Part shown: piece after piece, positions 36,319 through 45,168 of the stretch
Layout: each line of letters opens with the position of its first letter
Numbering within the stretch: the stretch's first letter is position 1
Assembly (NCBI GenBank): GCA_020829485.1
Contig: JAIVFU010000010.1
Location: forward strand, 1 to 61,964
Direction: 5' to 3'
DNA length: 61,964 nt
DNA from: Nostoc sp. CHAB 5834
GTDB lineage: Bacteria > Cyanobacteriota > Cyanobacteriia > Cyanobacteriales > Nostocaceae
Made by a program: the position numbers and the translations under genes
Notes under the pieces: generated by a model
What the model saw: the letters and a program-made list of their open reading frames with translations, nothing else
Told to the model about the DNA's origin: nothing
The model's database searches: none

Positions 36319-37272
36319 ATGACCGAGGAACTGGAAAGAGCAGATAATGATAGCCCGTGGAAAGAAATTTTAGAAGCTTACTTTCCCCAAGCAATGCAAT
36401 TTTTCTTTCCCCAAACAGCAGAACTAATTAATTGGGAACGTCCCCACGAATTTCTCGATAAGGAATTTCAACAAATAGCCCGCGAAGCAGAACTTGGTAG
36501 GAGATATGTAGATAAATTAGTTAAAGTCTGGCAAATTCAAGGACAAGAAACTTGGCTATTAATCCATGTAGAAATCCAAGCAAAATCAGAGGATACTTTT
36601 GCCGAAAGAATGTTCTCCTACAATCTGCGGATTTTTGACAGATTTGCGAAACCTGCCATGAGTTTGGCAATTTTGTGCGATACCGATCCGACATGGCGAC
36701 CCAATCAATATAGTTATAATTATCCCAATACCAGACTTAACTTTGAATTTGGAACCGTCAAGCTACTGGATTATCAAAATCGTTGGACAGAATTAGAAGC
36801 CAGCGATAATCCATTTGCAACTGTAGTAATGGCGCATTTGAAGACGCAGCAAACAAATAAAAAGCTAGGAGAACGTAAAGCTTGGAAATTTAGCTTGATT
36901 CGCCGATTGTATGAATTAGGATTGCAAGAAAAAGATATTCGTAACCTTTACCGATTTATCGATTGGGTTATGATTTTACCAAAAGCCTTGGAAGCAGAAT
37001 TTTGGCAAGAGTTTAAGCAATTTGAGCAGGAGCGGACTATGAGCTACATTACCACAGGCGAACGCATTGGTTACGAGCGCGGAAAACAGGAGCAAGGACA
37101 AACACTTGTGCTACGGCAACTACAAAAACGGGTAGGAGAGTTACCACAACAGCTTCGGGGGCGCATTGAAACTCTTTCCCTAGAGCAATTAGAAGCACTT
37201 GGCGAGGCTTTATTGGATTTTACAACCCTTGAGGATTTACTTAACTGGTTGGAAGCAAATCAAACAGCGTAG
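36319..37272 (+). CDS. Rpn-like PD-(D/E)XK protein with DUF4351 tail
   Basis: The 317-residue protein resembles the Rpn/transposase_31-like nuclease families common in cyanobacteria. The N-terminal half has D-K-E-F-Q-Q-I and a core with L-V-K-V-W followed by L-L-I-H-V-E-I-Q-A, in which Asp and the E-x-Q of the nuclease motif can be placed. The end, from about residue 258, has the DUF4351 pattern L-R-Q-L-Q-K-R-V-G-E-L-P and L-E-A-L-G-E-A-L-L-D-F-x-x-L-x-D-L-L-x-W-L. Related proteins promote RecA-independent recombination in Escherichia coli; the role here is unproven. It is monocistronic and flanked by repeat elements. Confidence 0.82.
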   Translation: MTEELERADNDSPWKEILEAYFPQAMQFFFPQTAELINWERPHEFLDKEFQQIAREAELGRRYVDKLVKVWQIQGQETWLLIHVEIQAKSEDTFAERMFSYNLRIFDRFAKPAMSLAILCDTDPTWRPNQYSYNYPNTRLNFEFGTVKLLDYQNRWTELEASDNPFATVVMAHLKTQQTNKKLGERKAWKFSLIRRLYELGLQEKDIRNLYRFIDWVMILPKALEAEFWQEFKQFEQERTMSYITTGERIGYERGKQEQGQTLVLRQLQKRVGELPQQLRGRIETLSLEQLEALGEALLDFTTLEDLLNWLEANQTA

Positions 37273-37449
37273 AAAATTTATTGATGGAAATAGTTTATGA
37301 CTAAAGTAAAAAAGCCCACGTAACGGTATCCTGTGAGTAGAAAAAATCCCCTCGGACTCACATTTTAACAAGTAAAGCCTGTATTCATTACTGAATCAGG
37401 CAATTAAAATTTTTTATTAAATTTGCACAGAGAACTTCAGTTTAATTAC

Positions 37450-37541
37450 TAGACATCTCCAGAAATTAATTATGCGTTACCTGAAACCCTTGTAGAGACG
37501 TTGCAATGCAACGTCTCTACATTCATTTTCGGAGATGTCTA
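37450..37541. repeat. Nested inverted repeats between convergent genes
   Basis: Outer ends TAGACATCTCC and GGAGATGTCTA enclose a palindrome at 37492-37520 with arms GTAGAGACGTTGCA and TGCAACGTCTCTAC around one A. The stop codon of the pentapeptide gene lies in the right outer arm. By position it could stop transcription from both sides. Confidence 0.7.
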
Positions 37542-38177
37542 CTGAACAGTGAATCCTTCTGGTCTGATTGCATCTTCCAAATCAACTCCCATTAGGTTAA
37601 CCCCTTGGATGTTTGCATTTGTAAGATTTGTCTTTTCCAAGTCTGCGCCCTGTAGGTTAGCCGTTTGCAGATTTGCTCCCAGCAGGTTGGCTTTCTCTAG
37701 GTCTGCATCAAATAGGTTTGCTCCCACAAGGTTTGCTCCCAAAAGGTTTACCTTGCCTAAATCTGCTCCTTGAAAGTTTGCCCCTTGTAAATTTGTTTGC
37801 TGTAAGTTAGCCCTTTCTAAATCTGCATTTTGTAAGTTAGCACCTTGCAAGTTTGCCGCTTGCAGATTTGCGTCCTTTAGCATTGCTCCAGTCAGATTAC
37901 ATCCGATACATTCATTGGTTTGTAATAAACGTCTAACGTTTTCTGCTACAGACACCATTGGCGATGCAACCGGAGATATTACTGGGGCAGTAACAGACTC
38001 CATTGGCGATGTAACCGGAGATATTGCTGGAGCTAGTTCAGATTCTGTAGGTATAGATGGTGTTAGTGTTTGAGCTCTAACGGCTTGCTGGTCAAGGAGC
38101 GAAAATCCTGCTACAAGTACCAGAAATACTGCTGTTACGATCCACTGAGTTAATTTTTTTGGATTTGGTTTATTCAT
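37539..38177 (-). CDS. Exported pentapeptide-repeat protein
   Basis: I place the start at the ATG at 38177, because GAAGGA lies 6 nt before it; a longer frame opens at 38279. The product has about 212 residues: a basic start, one hydrophobic signal or anchor at about residues 8-35 ending V-R-A-Q, a Pro/Ser/Val-rich spacer with repeated P-V-x-S-P-M blocks, then L-L-x-T-N-E-C-I-G-C-N-L. From there about 20 pentapeptide units of A(D/N)LxxAN type run almost to the end, forming a quadrilateral beta-helix. The C-x-x-C before the repeats is usual in cyanobacterial members. The molecular role is unknown. Confidence 0.85.
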   Translation of the reverse strand: MNKPNPKKLTQWIVTAVFLVLVAGFSLLDQQAVRAQTLTPSIPTESELAPAISPVTSPMESVTAPVISPVASPMVSVAENVRRLLQTNECIGCNLTGAMLKDANLQAANLQGANLQNADLERANLQQTNLQGANFQGADLGKVNLLGANLVGANLFDADLEKANLLGANLQTANLQGADLEKTNLTNANIQGVNLMGVDLEDAIRPEGFTVQ

Positions 38178-38442
38178 TAGTTCCTTCATAAGCTGATTCG
38201 TAGTGCTGGGCTTGCTTTTATAAGAGCCATCAATAATGTGCTTTATTCTCACTTTAGATAACTTGATTGATAACATCAAATATTATTTTGATTCCAATTG
38301 ATAAATTCAAGTGATTAAAATTTTTTTAGATGGGAAGCGATCGCTGATTTTTTGGTTACATCTGAGAGATAGCACTCATCAAGAATTTCGAGTTTTCAGA
38401 TCGGGTGCCGCAGCTACGCCCGTTGTAGACATTGCCTCATGC

Positions 38443-39114
38443 CTAATGAGAAAGCATTGCCAGACTAGGTAAAATCCGATATGTTTCACTTTTAATTAAG
38501 ATAGAGAGTCCCAAGTAAATTAAGACAAAGGGGAAGATTTTCCGACCGAAGCGAGTTAAAACGGGAGCCATGAGAGGATTACGAGTCAGGTTGTAAGAGA
38601 GTAAGCACCACACCCCAACAGTAAAGTAGCAAACACACAGAATTACACCCAAACTTGGAAGATTGCTACTAGCAAACAATGGTACATAGATCCCAATGTT
38701 GTTTCCTCCATTGGCAATGGTGACAGCAGAAACGCGGTAGGTTTGCGGATCGCGGATGGTTGCTGATAGTGATTTCTTCTGGCGTTCAGATTTGACAGGA
38801 GAGGTTAAGTCAATTGATACAGCTTGCACTGTCTCTTCTTCTTCTTGGCTGATAAGATTACTGATACCAATGGCGATGGGAAGTAAACCTAGTAAACCAA
38901 TCCAGGTGCTGGGAATAATCAGACCGCCGAAGAAACCAGGGAGACTAGCGCATACTAAGGCTGTAAATCCCAGAAATTCACCAATAATAATATGCTTAGG
39001 ACGAAAGCTGCGATTGACTTTTCCGAAAAAAGCTGTCAAATATAAATTGTCGTCAAAGGTGGTTGCAAAAGCGACAGAGATTCCAATAATTAATGTACTA
39101 ATTAGCCAACTCAT
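38443..39114 (-). CDS. Cadmium resistance transporter (CadD-like) family protein
   Basis: The 223-residue protein has about six membrane segments and the CadD-family features: an N-terminal I-S-V-A-F-A-T-T-F-D-D-N-L-Y-L with paired Asp, K-H-I-I-I-G-E-F-L-G-F, L-L-G-L-L-P-I-A-I-G, and a second-half V-T-I-A-N-G-G-N-N-I-G-I-Y-V-P-L-F. The acidic loop near residues 90-95 and a basic linker separate the halves. Family members are linked to cadmium or other cation export, but substrate cannot be told here. There is no adjacent metal-responsive regulator. ATG at 39114. Confidence 0.85.
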   Translation of the reverse strand: MSWLISTLIIGISVAFATTFDDNLYLTAFFGKVNRSFRPKHIIIGEFLGFTALVCASLPGFFGGLIIPSTWIGLLGLLPIAIGISNLISQEEEETVQAVSIDLTSPVKSERQKKSLSATIRDPQTYRVSAVTIANGGNNIGIYVPLFASSNLPSLGVILCVCYFTVGVWCLLSYNLTRNPLMAPVLTRFGRKIFPFVLIYLGLSILIKSETYRILPSLAMLSH

Positions 39115-39259
39115 AATTGTTGCTCACGATAATTCAATGCTGTTTGTCCTAGTGCTTCTCTGCTCCCCGATGTCAGGGCAGTTCAGGAGATTTTGTGACT
39201 GTTTTACCTAACGACAACCGATTGCGGTTCGTTAGCCATTAGCCACCCAGTTTTTAGAA

Positions 39260-39285
39260 GCGATGCCTACGGCGGTAAACTACGC
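39260..39285 (+). repeat. 26-bp dispersed repeat, intergenic copy
   Basis: It is identical to 33508-33533 in the RecB-like gene and shares 25 bases with the inverse of 61435-61459. Here it is outside any gene, between the CadD-like and cNMP-binding genes. Confidence 0.9.
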
Positions 39286-39519
39286 CTCTAATCAAATTGG
39301 TGATTTTTTTCTCAGCAAGGTACCTTGGGAGTTCATGAAGTTAATATTATGGCTTTCACCCAAATAAGAGCAAATACTCTTGTTTCTTAAAACGATAAAT
39401 AAAAGTGATTGATAACTTAAGATATTCTTGACCCCTAGCGTTCAACATCGGTTAACATTACTAATCGCGTAGCTTCAGTTTTAAAATTTACAGTAATATT
39501 TTATATCTAACTTGTAATT

Positions 39520-39960
39520 ATGCTAACCAGTGTTGACCGTTTATTATTTGTCCGGCGAGTCCCAATTTTTAAGGAATTGCGGGATGATTTTATTGTGCGG
39601 CTCACTTCAGTAATGAACGAATTGTCATTTCCAGCTAATTACACCATCTTTCGCCAGGGAGAAGAAGGGCGATCGCTCTATATTGTCGTGTCAGGGCGAG
39701 TTAAAGTTCACATTGGGAATAAACAGTTGGCAGAGGTAGAACAGGGAAAATACTTTGGTGAGATGGCAGTATTTGATACTCAACCTCGTTCTGCCAGCGC
39801 AACGACTTTAGAACCTTGCGAATTTTTAGAACTGACGCAAGAGCAGCTGTATGATGCGATCGAAGAAACTCCCGAAATTGCGGTAAATATCATTCGTGAG
39901 TTATCCCGTCTGATTCGCAAGTTGAATGACGATATAAATGTCACCTCCTTACGGAGTTAA
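39520..39960 (+). CDS. Cyclic-nucleotide-binding domain protein
   Basis: The 146-residue product is essentially a single CRP/PKA-type cyclic-nucleotide-binding beta barrel. It has F-x-Q-G-E-E-G-R-S-L-Y-I-V-V-S-G-R-V, the phosphate-binding cassette G-E-M-A-V-F-D-T-Q-P-R-S-A near residues 86-98 with the key Glu and Arg, and a final helix. There is no HTH, so it is not a CRP-type transcription factor. It may be a small cAMP/cGMP sensor acting through a partner. A short hairpin ACCCAC-CTCT-GTGGGT at 40019-40034 follows the gene. Confidence 0.85.
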   Translation: MLTSVDRLLFVRRVPIFKELRDDFIVRLTSVMNELSFPANYTIFRQGEEGRSLYIVVSGRVKVHIGNKQLAEVEQGKYFGEMAVFDTQPRSASATTLEPCEFLELTQEQLYDAIEETPEIAVNIIRELSRLIRKLNDDINVTSLRS

Positions 39961-40018
39961 TAATCAAGTTAATCTTGAACAACCGAGAGTTAATTTAACG
40001 CGAGTAATAAAAGACTTT

Positions 40019-40034
40019 ACCCACCTCTGTGGGT
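40019..40034 (+). terminator. Short hairpin after the cNMP-binding gene
   Basis: A six-base-pair stem ACCCAC/GTGGGT with loop CTCT lies about 60 bp after the stop and is followed by an A-rich, not T-rich, stretch. Weak evidence for termination. Confidence 0.3.
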
Positions 40035-40089
40035 TAAAAATCTATTCAGAAAATATTATTTAATAGTTTTTAATTCACCCTACTGGGTT

Positions 40090-40189
40090 CCAATACTGCG
40101 TAGGTTTTGAATATTCGTAGGTTGGGTTGAGGAACGAAACCCAACATTTCGGGACTTTGTTGGGTTGCGCTTTGCTTAACCCAACCTAC
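40090..40189. repeat. Palindromic GTAGGTTGGGTTGAGG element, copy 2
   Basis: The stem GTAGGTTGGGTTGAGG at 40117 onward pairs with TTAACCCAACCTAC ending at 40189. The same CCAATACTGCGTAGGTTTTG 20-mer precedes it as in copy 1 at 8026, although the spacer between differs. It ends 9 bp before the cobyrinate synthase stop. Confidence 0.8.
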
Positions 40190-40197
40190 AATTTTCC

Positions 40198-41721
40198 TTA
40201 ACCCAAGCGTATTGTGTTTAAATCTACGTTTCTATAGATGCTACTTTCCGAAATTTTTTTAAGAAACTGTTGGGGAATTTCTCTACTTTCTCCCCAATGC
40301 AGATGAACATAAGAGGCGTGAACATTTGCAGGTAAACCCCATCCCTCGCATCCCATATTTTCGTCACAATCATAGCGAGAAGTTTCAAATAGAGGCTGAG
40401 TAGGAGTTAAGGTTAAATGGGAACGATGAAACTCATGTCCGTAAACAGTTGTACCTGTCTTTACTAACAGATTATCTTGCAAAGCGACTGCCCGACGATA
40501 GCCTAAAGTTAAACGTCCACCCATGACAGAAGATGTTGGTAAAACTCCCGCCATTGACCAACATTTACCCTGAAAATCGATAATTTGCTCACATAAATAC
40601 ATTAATCCTCCGCATTCGGCAACTGTCGGCATTCCTTGAAGAATTGCTGTTTTCACTGCATTACGAACGCTGGCATTCTCTGCTAGTTGCTGGGCAAAAA
40701 CTTCCGGGAAACCTCCCCCAAAATACATTCCCTGCACATCTTTTGGTATTGCTGCATCTTCTAAGGGACTCCAGAAAACCAGTTCTGCACCAAGTTGTTG
40801 CAGCAAATCGAGATTGTCTTGGTAGTAGAAATTAAAAGCGCGATCGCGGGCTACTGCAATCCTGACTGGGGAGGAGGGGGGATGAGGGGGATGGGGGGGA
40901 TGAGGGAGAGGTTTTGATTTTAACAGGGGTAATAAGTGTTGCCAATCGAAGCAGGTATCTCCTAAATCGGCGAGGCGATTAATTAAAGCGTTGAGTTCGG
41001 GGAGTTCTGCTGTGGGAACTAAACCCAAATGGCGATCGGGAATTGTAATGTTATCTTGACGGCGTAGTACGCCGAGAATAGGTAATTGTAAGGGTTCTAG
41101 AGAATCTTTGAGTAGAGAGAGATGGCGATCGCTTCCCACGCGATTTAATACTACCCCAGCTATTTTAATTCTGGGATCAAAAGATTGGTAGCCATGAGCG
41201 ATCGCAGCTACAGAACCAGATAAACGACTACAATCAATCACCAACACCACAGGTAAATCTAAAAGCCGTGCGATGTGTGCCGTACTCGCAAAGTCAGTTG
41301 GGCATGGGGCATTGGGCATTGGGCATTGAAAAGAGGCAGAGGGGCGGGGTGCGGGGGGCAGAGGGGAAAATTCTCCCTTGCTCCCTGCTCCCCCTGCTCT
41401 CTCATCCCCACTCCCTACTCCCCATTCCCTACTCCCCTTCACTCCATCAAATAACCCCATCACCCCTTCCACGAGGGCATATTCACTCAGTTGGCTATGA
41501 CGGGCAAAACATTGCTGAACGTAGGTTTCGGAAGTTAGTACAGGGTCTAAATTGCGACAAGGAAGACCAGTTACGTGTTGATGAAACATCGGATCAATGT
41601 AGTCTGGGCCTACCTTGAAAGATTGCACCAGGCGATCGCTACGACGTAAAGATGCTAAAAGGGTGAGCGTAACTGTTGTCTTGCCCACCCCACTACGTTC
41701 TCCAGCAATGATTACAGACAT
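40198..41721 (-). CDS. cbiA: Cobyrinate a,c-diamide synthase (CobB/CbiA)
   Basis: The enzyme amidates the a and c side chains of (hydrogeno)cobyrinate using glutamine and ATP in cobalamin synthesis. It has the P-loop G-E-R-S-G-V-G-K-T-T at residues 7-16, G-P-D-Y-I-D-P-M-F-H, V-M-G-L-F-D-G-V, and a C-terminal glutaminase domain with A-E-C-G-G-L-M-Y-L (catalytic Cys) and H-E-F-H. The 507 residues exceed the usual length of about 460. The excess is at about residues 96-141, between G-L-F-D-G-V and T-D-F-A-S-T-A-H-I-A, and a shorter Pro/His-rich stretch near 268-281 (P-H-P-P-H-P-P-H-P-P). Both look like repeat DNA in frame. The stop overlaps a repeat arm CTTAACCCAAGCGTATTG. Confidence 0.93.
   Translation of the reverse strand: MSVIIAGERSGVGKTTVTLTLLASLRRSDRLVQSFKVGPDYIDPMFHQHVTGLPCRNLDPVLTSETYVQQCFARHSQLSEYALVEGVMGLFDGVKGSREWGVGSGDERAGGAGSKGEFSPLPPAPRPSASFQCPMPNAPCPTDFASTAHIARLLDLPVVLVIDCSRLSGSVAAIAHGYQSFDPRIKIAGVVLNRVGSDRHLSLLKDSLEPLQLPILGVLRRQDNITIPDRHLGLVPTAELPELNALINRLADLGDTCFDWQHLLPLLKSKPLPHPPHPPHPPSSPVRIAVARDRAFNFYYQDNLDLLQQLGAELVFWSPLEDAAIPKDVQGMYFGGGFPEVFAQQLAENASVRNAVKTAILQGMPTVAECGGLMYLCEQIIDFQGKCWSMAGVLPTSSVMGGRLTLGYRRAVALQDNLLVKTGTTVYGHEFHRSHLTLTPTQPLFETSRYDCDENMGCEGWGLPANVHASYVHLHWGESREIPQQFLKKISESSIYRNVDLNTIRLG
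41299..41436 (-). repeat. In-frame repeat insertion inside cobyrinate synthase gene
   Basis: GGGCATTGGGCATTGGGCATTG units, CTCCCTGCTCCCCCTGCTC units and CCCACTCCCTACTCCCCATTCCC units fill about 138 nt (46 codons). These unit types match the recJ and CHAT insertions and intergenic repeats near 18955-19010. Confidence 0.8.
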
Positions 41722-41827
41722 GGATAATTGTTGATTGGTTAAACTAAATAGTCGGCTATCTTAGTAAGATTAAATTAAATTAAAGTCAAACAGAAATATT
41801 TATTTTATGAAAATCATTGCTTTTATG

Positions 41828-42061
41828 CTAATCAGTAACGATTTTTTTATCCAGACGTTCAGCCAGCCATAATTTAATAATAGAATCAGATGTTACTCCT
41901 AAACGCTTGGCTTCATGTTCTAAGGCTTCAATCATCCAAAGGGGAAAGTCAATATTAACTCTTTTTTGTTCATAGCCTGGGCGATGTGCGTTAGATAAGT
42001 CTATAAACTCCGTAATATCTTCTCCATTATCGAACTTAGCATCAAATTCTTCAGCTTTCAT
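41828..42061 (-). CDS. brnA: BrnA/CopG-type antitoxin, orphan
   Basis: The 77-residue protein matches BrnA-type antitoxins. The N-terminal acidic segment with D-N-G-E-D-I-T-E-F-I-D and the ribbon-helix-helix C-terminus with K-R-V-N-I-D-F-P-L-W-M-I-E-A-L-E are clear. BrnA normally neutralises the RNase toxin BrnT, encoded immediately upstream and overlapping. Here only the last 20 codons of BrnT remain (42051-42113). The ribbon-helix-helix domain could still bind DNA. The gene sits between the cobyrinate synthase gene and the terminator of the opcA operon. Confidence 0.8.
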   Translation of the reverse strand: MKAEEFDAKFDNGEDITEFIDLSNAHRPGYEQKRVNIDFPLWMIEALEHEAKRLGVTSDSIIKLWLAERLDKKIVTD

Positions 42062-42113
42062 AAATATTTACCTCTTCAGCACGAGAGCGACGAACAGAAA
42101 TAATTCTTATTAA
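42051..42113 (-). pseudogene. BrnT toxin remnant, last 20 codons
   Basis: The frame upstream of and overlapping the brnA ATG reads R-I-I-S-V-R-R-S-R-A-E-E-V-N-I-Y-E-S then TGA. This is the typical BrnT C-terminus. A stop codon precedes it and the rest is replaced by the operon terminator of opcA, so the toxin is lost. Confidence 0.7.
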
Positions 42114-42114
42114 T

Positions 42115-42151
42115 TAAAAAAATTCCCCCCTTCTTGCATCGAGAAGGGAGG
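42115..42151 (-). terminator. Rho-independent terminator of the fbp-tal-zwf-opcA cluster
   Basis: On the minus strand CCTCCCTTCT, a loop CGATGCA and AGAAGGGGG form a GC-rich stem followed by TTTTTTT, 20 bp after the opcA stop. This is the clearest terminator of the window. Confidence 0.85.
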
Positions 42152-42170
42152 TAAAAGGGTTAGGACTGAA

Positions 42171-43532
42171 TTAATTCGCCAATTTGAAAATATTTGCTGT
42201 CACTCCCAGGCTTTCTTCAAAAAGTGACTCGCGGCCCCAGCGTTGCACCTGCTGACTCAGCAAAGCTTCCGCCTTTTGTTCCGAAAGTGAAGTTACCTGT
42301 TGAAACAGACCGGCGGATTGAGCGCCACCGTGGGTTTCCATCCGCATACAACCACCAGTTTCTGAGCAGATAACTGTACCACAGTCTGCCTGGGGATTTG
42401 TCGAACTGAGGCGCAGGGCAATCAAATCGCCAACAATATCGCCAACATCAGCAACCGGAACTCCTGCTAACTCTGCTTCTACTTGTCGCTGCTCTTGAGC
42501 AATAAAACGGATGCGAGTGATTTCATAATCACCGCTTTCCTTTTCATAAGAAACTGGCTGCCATTGCAATCGGCTTGCCAGCCAACCCAAAAACAGCAAA
42601 GCTTGGGCGGGGTTGCCTTTTTCGTAATCAATCGTAACGCGGTCAATTTCTTTGAGGGCGGCGCGACGGTTAGGTGAGTCGTAAGCCTCAGCTGTCAATT
42701 CCTGCCATGATGCGAGGCGACGCCAGTTTAAGTCAGCTAAAGGTACACCCGTTTCTACCAACTCTTGTAGGCGGAGTAAATCACTTTCTGGCTCGTTGAA
42801 GTTGCAAGAATCTACAATCACATTATTGCAGACTGCTGCTAGGCGCTTAAATAGACCGTTGTTAGGATCTGGTGTTGCCTTCCACCAGAGAAACTTTGGC
42901 AAGCCGCCAATCAACAAAGCTGGAATCATACCACCGATGCGTTCTAAAGCAGCAGCAGTTCCACTGAGAGTAATGTATTCGCAGCAGATAAGTGTGCTTG
43001 ACGATTGCTTTTGGATGGGGCAATAGGCAGAAACTTGAGCCTTAACCCCTTCATCTTCACCAGCAATGGGAAATAGTGCAATGATGCGGCAGGGGTTGCG
43101 GAGAGCGATTTCATCGGCAATTCTGGGGCTACCGCTACTTAACCCAGCAACAGGATGTTCTCCTACGGTTCCACCTCGCTGACCTTTAGCGAATTCTTCT
43201 CGTAATATAGTCAGAGTTTCTGGTGTTGCTGTTCCAGTTTCTGGCAGACTATGTTTCTTTTGGACTTCCCGCAATGCTGCTACCATCTGTGGCCCTAAAA
43301 TCCCATCAATTGGGCCGTTGTAAAATCCCAAAGCAGCTAACAAATACTGAGTTTCTTCTGGTTCGTAGACCACTAAAGTAAATGTCGTTGCCCTAGTAGC
43401 ACTGGGAAGTCCACCGTCCTCGCCAGTAATACCATAACTTTGCCAAATTTGATTGAGTTCGGCATCTATTTCGTTAAGCGAAATATCTTTCGGTGCCTGG
43501 AGGGAGAAAATTGTAGAAGTTTGGGTAGGCAT
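42171..43532 (-). CDS. opcA: Glucose-6-phosphate dehydrogenase assembly protein OpcA
   Basis: OpcA is an allosteric activator of glucose-6-phosphate dehydrogenase in cyanobacteria, needed for oxidative pentose phosphate flux in the dark and in heterocysts. The product has about 453 residues from the ATG at 43532. It has F-S-L-Q-A-P-K-D-I-S-L-N-E-I-D at the start, an OpcA-associated peptidoglycan-binding-like fold with L-G-F-Y-N-G-P-I-D-G-I-L-G-P near 80-95, and the OpcA core with N-P-C-R-I-I-A-L-F-P and L-P-K-F-L-W-W-K-A. A longer frame to 43559 begins in short tandem repeats and lacks support. The gene follows zwf in the same direction and ends at a strong terminator. Confidence 0.93.
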   Translation of the reverse strand: MPTQTSTIFSLQAPKDISLNEIDAELNQIWQSYGITGEDGGLPSATRATTFTLVVYEPEETQYLLAALGFYNGPIDGILGPQMVAALREVQKKHSLPETGTATPETLTILREEFAKGQRGGTVGEHPVAGLSSGSPRIADEIALRNPCRIIALFPIAGEDEGVKAQVSAYCPIQKQSSSTLICCEYITLSGTAAALERIGGMIPALLIGGLPKFLWWKATPDPNNGLFKRLAAVCNNVIVDSCNFNEPESDLLRLQELVETGVPLADLNWRRLASWQELTAEAYDSPNRRAALKEIDRVTIDYEKGNPAQALLFLGWLASRLQWQPVSYEKESGDYEITRIRFIAQEQRQVEAELAGVPVADVGDIVGDLIALRLSSTNPQADCGTVICSETGGCMRMETHGGAQSAGLFQQVTSLSEQKAEALLSQQVQRWGRESLFEESLGVTANIFKLAN

Positions 43533-43547
43533 AGTAGTTTTAGATTT

Positions 43548-43635
43548 GTCATTTGTCATTTGTCATTTGTCATTCGTCATTTGTCATTTGTCATTTGTTT
43601 TTACTAGTGACTAATGACTAATGACTAATGACTAA
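43548..43635. repeat. Short tandem repeats GTCATTT and GACTAAT between zwf and opcA
   Basis: About seven GTCATTT/GTCATTC units are followed by about four GACTAAT units. The block fills the zwf-opcA gap and reaches the opcA start region. Confidence 0.85.
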
Positions 43636-43638
43636 TAT

Positions 43639-45168
43639 TTAGAGTCTGCGCCAGCGACGGCCATCCTGGTTAATTAGGAGTTCTGCTTGTTCTGGTTCCC
43701 AAGTACCGGCTTCGTACTGGGGAATATTATTAGGATCGGCGGGTGCATCCCAAACGGAAAGGGCTGGTGTTACTACTTGCCAAGCTGCTTCTACTTCATC
43801 CGCCCGTGTGAACAATGTTTGATCGCCCATCATACAATCAAGGAATAGGCGATCGTAGGCATCGGATGTTGCTTGGATGCCAAAGGAACCATAACTAAAG
43901 TCCATGTCAACGGAACGGGTGCGGAATTCTGCACCAGGCATTTTGACATCAAAACGCAGGGAAATACCTTCATTTGGCTGAATTCGCATCGTCAAAATGT
44001 TGGCGTTTGTCTGTTGGGCGGCCGATTGGAACATCCGAGATGGAACTTCGCGGAAGTGAATGGAAATCTCACTCACTTTTTTCGGCATCCGCTTTCCGGT
44101 ACGCAAGTAGAAAGGAACACCTTTCCAGCGCCAGTTATCCACCAAAAACTTCATCGCTACATAAGTGGGTGTGGTGGAGTTGGGGTCAACGCCTGGTTCT
44201 GTCCGATACCCTGGCACTGCTTGACCTTTCATCCAGCCAGCACTGTATTGCCCACGGACTGCTGACCGCGACAGATTGTGAACATCAGCTAAACGAGTAG
44301 CTTGCAGTACCTTCACTTTTTCTGTGCGGATGCTGTCGGCATCCATTGCGTTTGGTGCTTCCATCGCGGTTAAGCAGTAAAGTTGCATGAGGTGATTTTG
44401 CAACATATCCCGCAGTGCGCCAGCACTTTCATAGTAGCCAGCCCGGTCTTCCACACCCACGGTTTCAGCTACGGTAATTTGTATGTGGTCAACAAATTGA
44501 CGATTCCACAAGGGTTCAAAAATCGCATTGGCGAAGCGAAACACCAGCAAATTCTGGACTGTTTCTTTACCTAAGTAGTGGTCAATGCGGTATACTTGGT
44601 TTTCTTTGCAATATTTCTGTACCACTTGGTTAAGACTTTGGGCAGAAGCCAAGTCCCGACCAAAGGGTTTTTCAACTACTAGACGATGTTTGTAGGGATC
44701 TTCTAGCATCCCGCCGCTTCCTAGCTGCTTAATCGCTTCGGGAAAGAATGAAGGGGCAACTGAGAGGTAGAACATGCGATTACCTCGCGTGCCCCGTTTT
44801 TCGTCTAATTCACTCAATAAGGTTTTTAGTTTCTTGTAGCTTTCGGGGTTGTCTATATCCCCAGGACTGTAGAACAGACCTTGAGAAAAGTCTTGCCAAA
44901 GTTCCCCTAAATCGACATCAGGATGTGCCTCTTCCATGCCCTTCTGCATTTGTTCGCGGAAGTATTCATGGCTCCACTCTCGACGCGCTACGCCGACAAT
45001 AGTAGTTTCTGGTGGTATCCGCCGTTCTCGCCGCAATTTGTAAAGTGCTGGCACTAGTTTGCGCCAGGTGAGATCACCAGAAGCGCCAAAGATAACTATA
45101 ATCTGGGGTTCGGGCATCCCTTGTTGTTGCAGACCAACGCGCAAGGGATTTTCTAGCAGACTAACCAT
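43639..45168 (-). CDS. zwf: Glucose-6-phosphate 1-dehydrogenase
   Basis: This enzyme oxidises glucose-6-phosphate with NADP and feeds the oxidative pentose phosphate pathway, the main reductant source for nitrogenase in heterocysts. The 509-residue protein has the nucleotide-binding G-A-S-G-D-L-T at 28-34, the catalytic R-I-D-H-Y-L-G-K-E near 193-201, and the late R-I-Q-P-N-E-G-I block. Length matches the family. It lies between tal and opcA on the same strand. The upstream 127-bp gap is repeat-filled and may contain an internal promoter. Confidence 0.97.
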   Translation of the reverse strand: MVSLLENPLRVGLQQQGMPEPQIIVIFGASGDLTWRKLVPALYKLRRERRIPPETTIVGVARREWSHEYFREQMQKGMEEAHPDVDLGELWQDFSQGLFYSPGDIDNPESYKKLKTLLSELDEKRGTRGNRMFYLSVAPSFFPEAIKQLGSGGMLEDPYKHRLVVEKPFGRDLASAQSLNQVVQKYCKENQVYRIDHYLGKETVQNLLVFRFANAIFEPLWNRQFVDHIQITVAETVGVEDRAGYYESAGALRDMLQNHLMQLYCLTAMEAPNAMDADSIRTEKVKVLQATRLADVHNLSRSAVRGQYSAGWMKGQAVPGYRTEPGVDPNSTTPTYVAMKFLVDNWRWKGVPFYLRTGKRMPKKVSEISIHFREVPSRMFQSAAQQTNANILTMRIQPNEGISLRFDVKMPGAEFRTRSVDMDFSYGSFGIQATSDAYDRLFLDCMMGDQTLFTRADEVEAAWQVVTPALSVWDAPADPNNIPQYEAGTWEPEQAELLINQDGRRWRRL

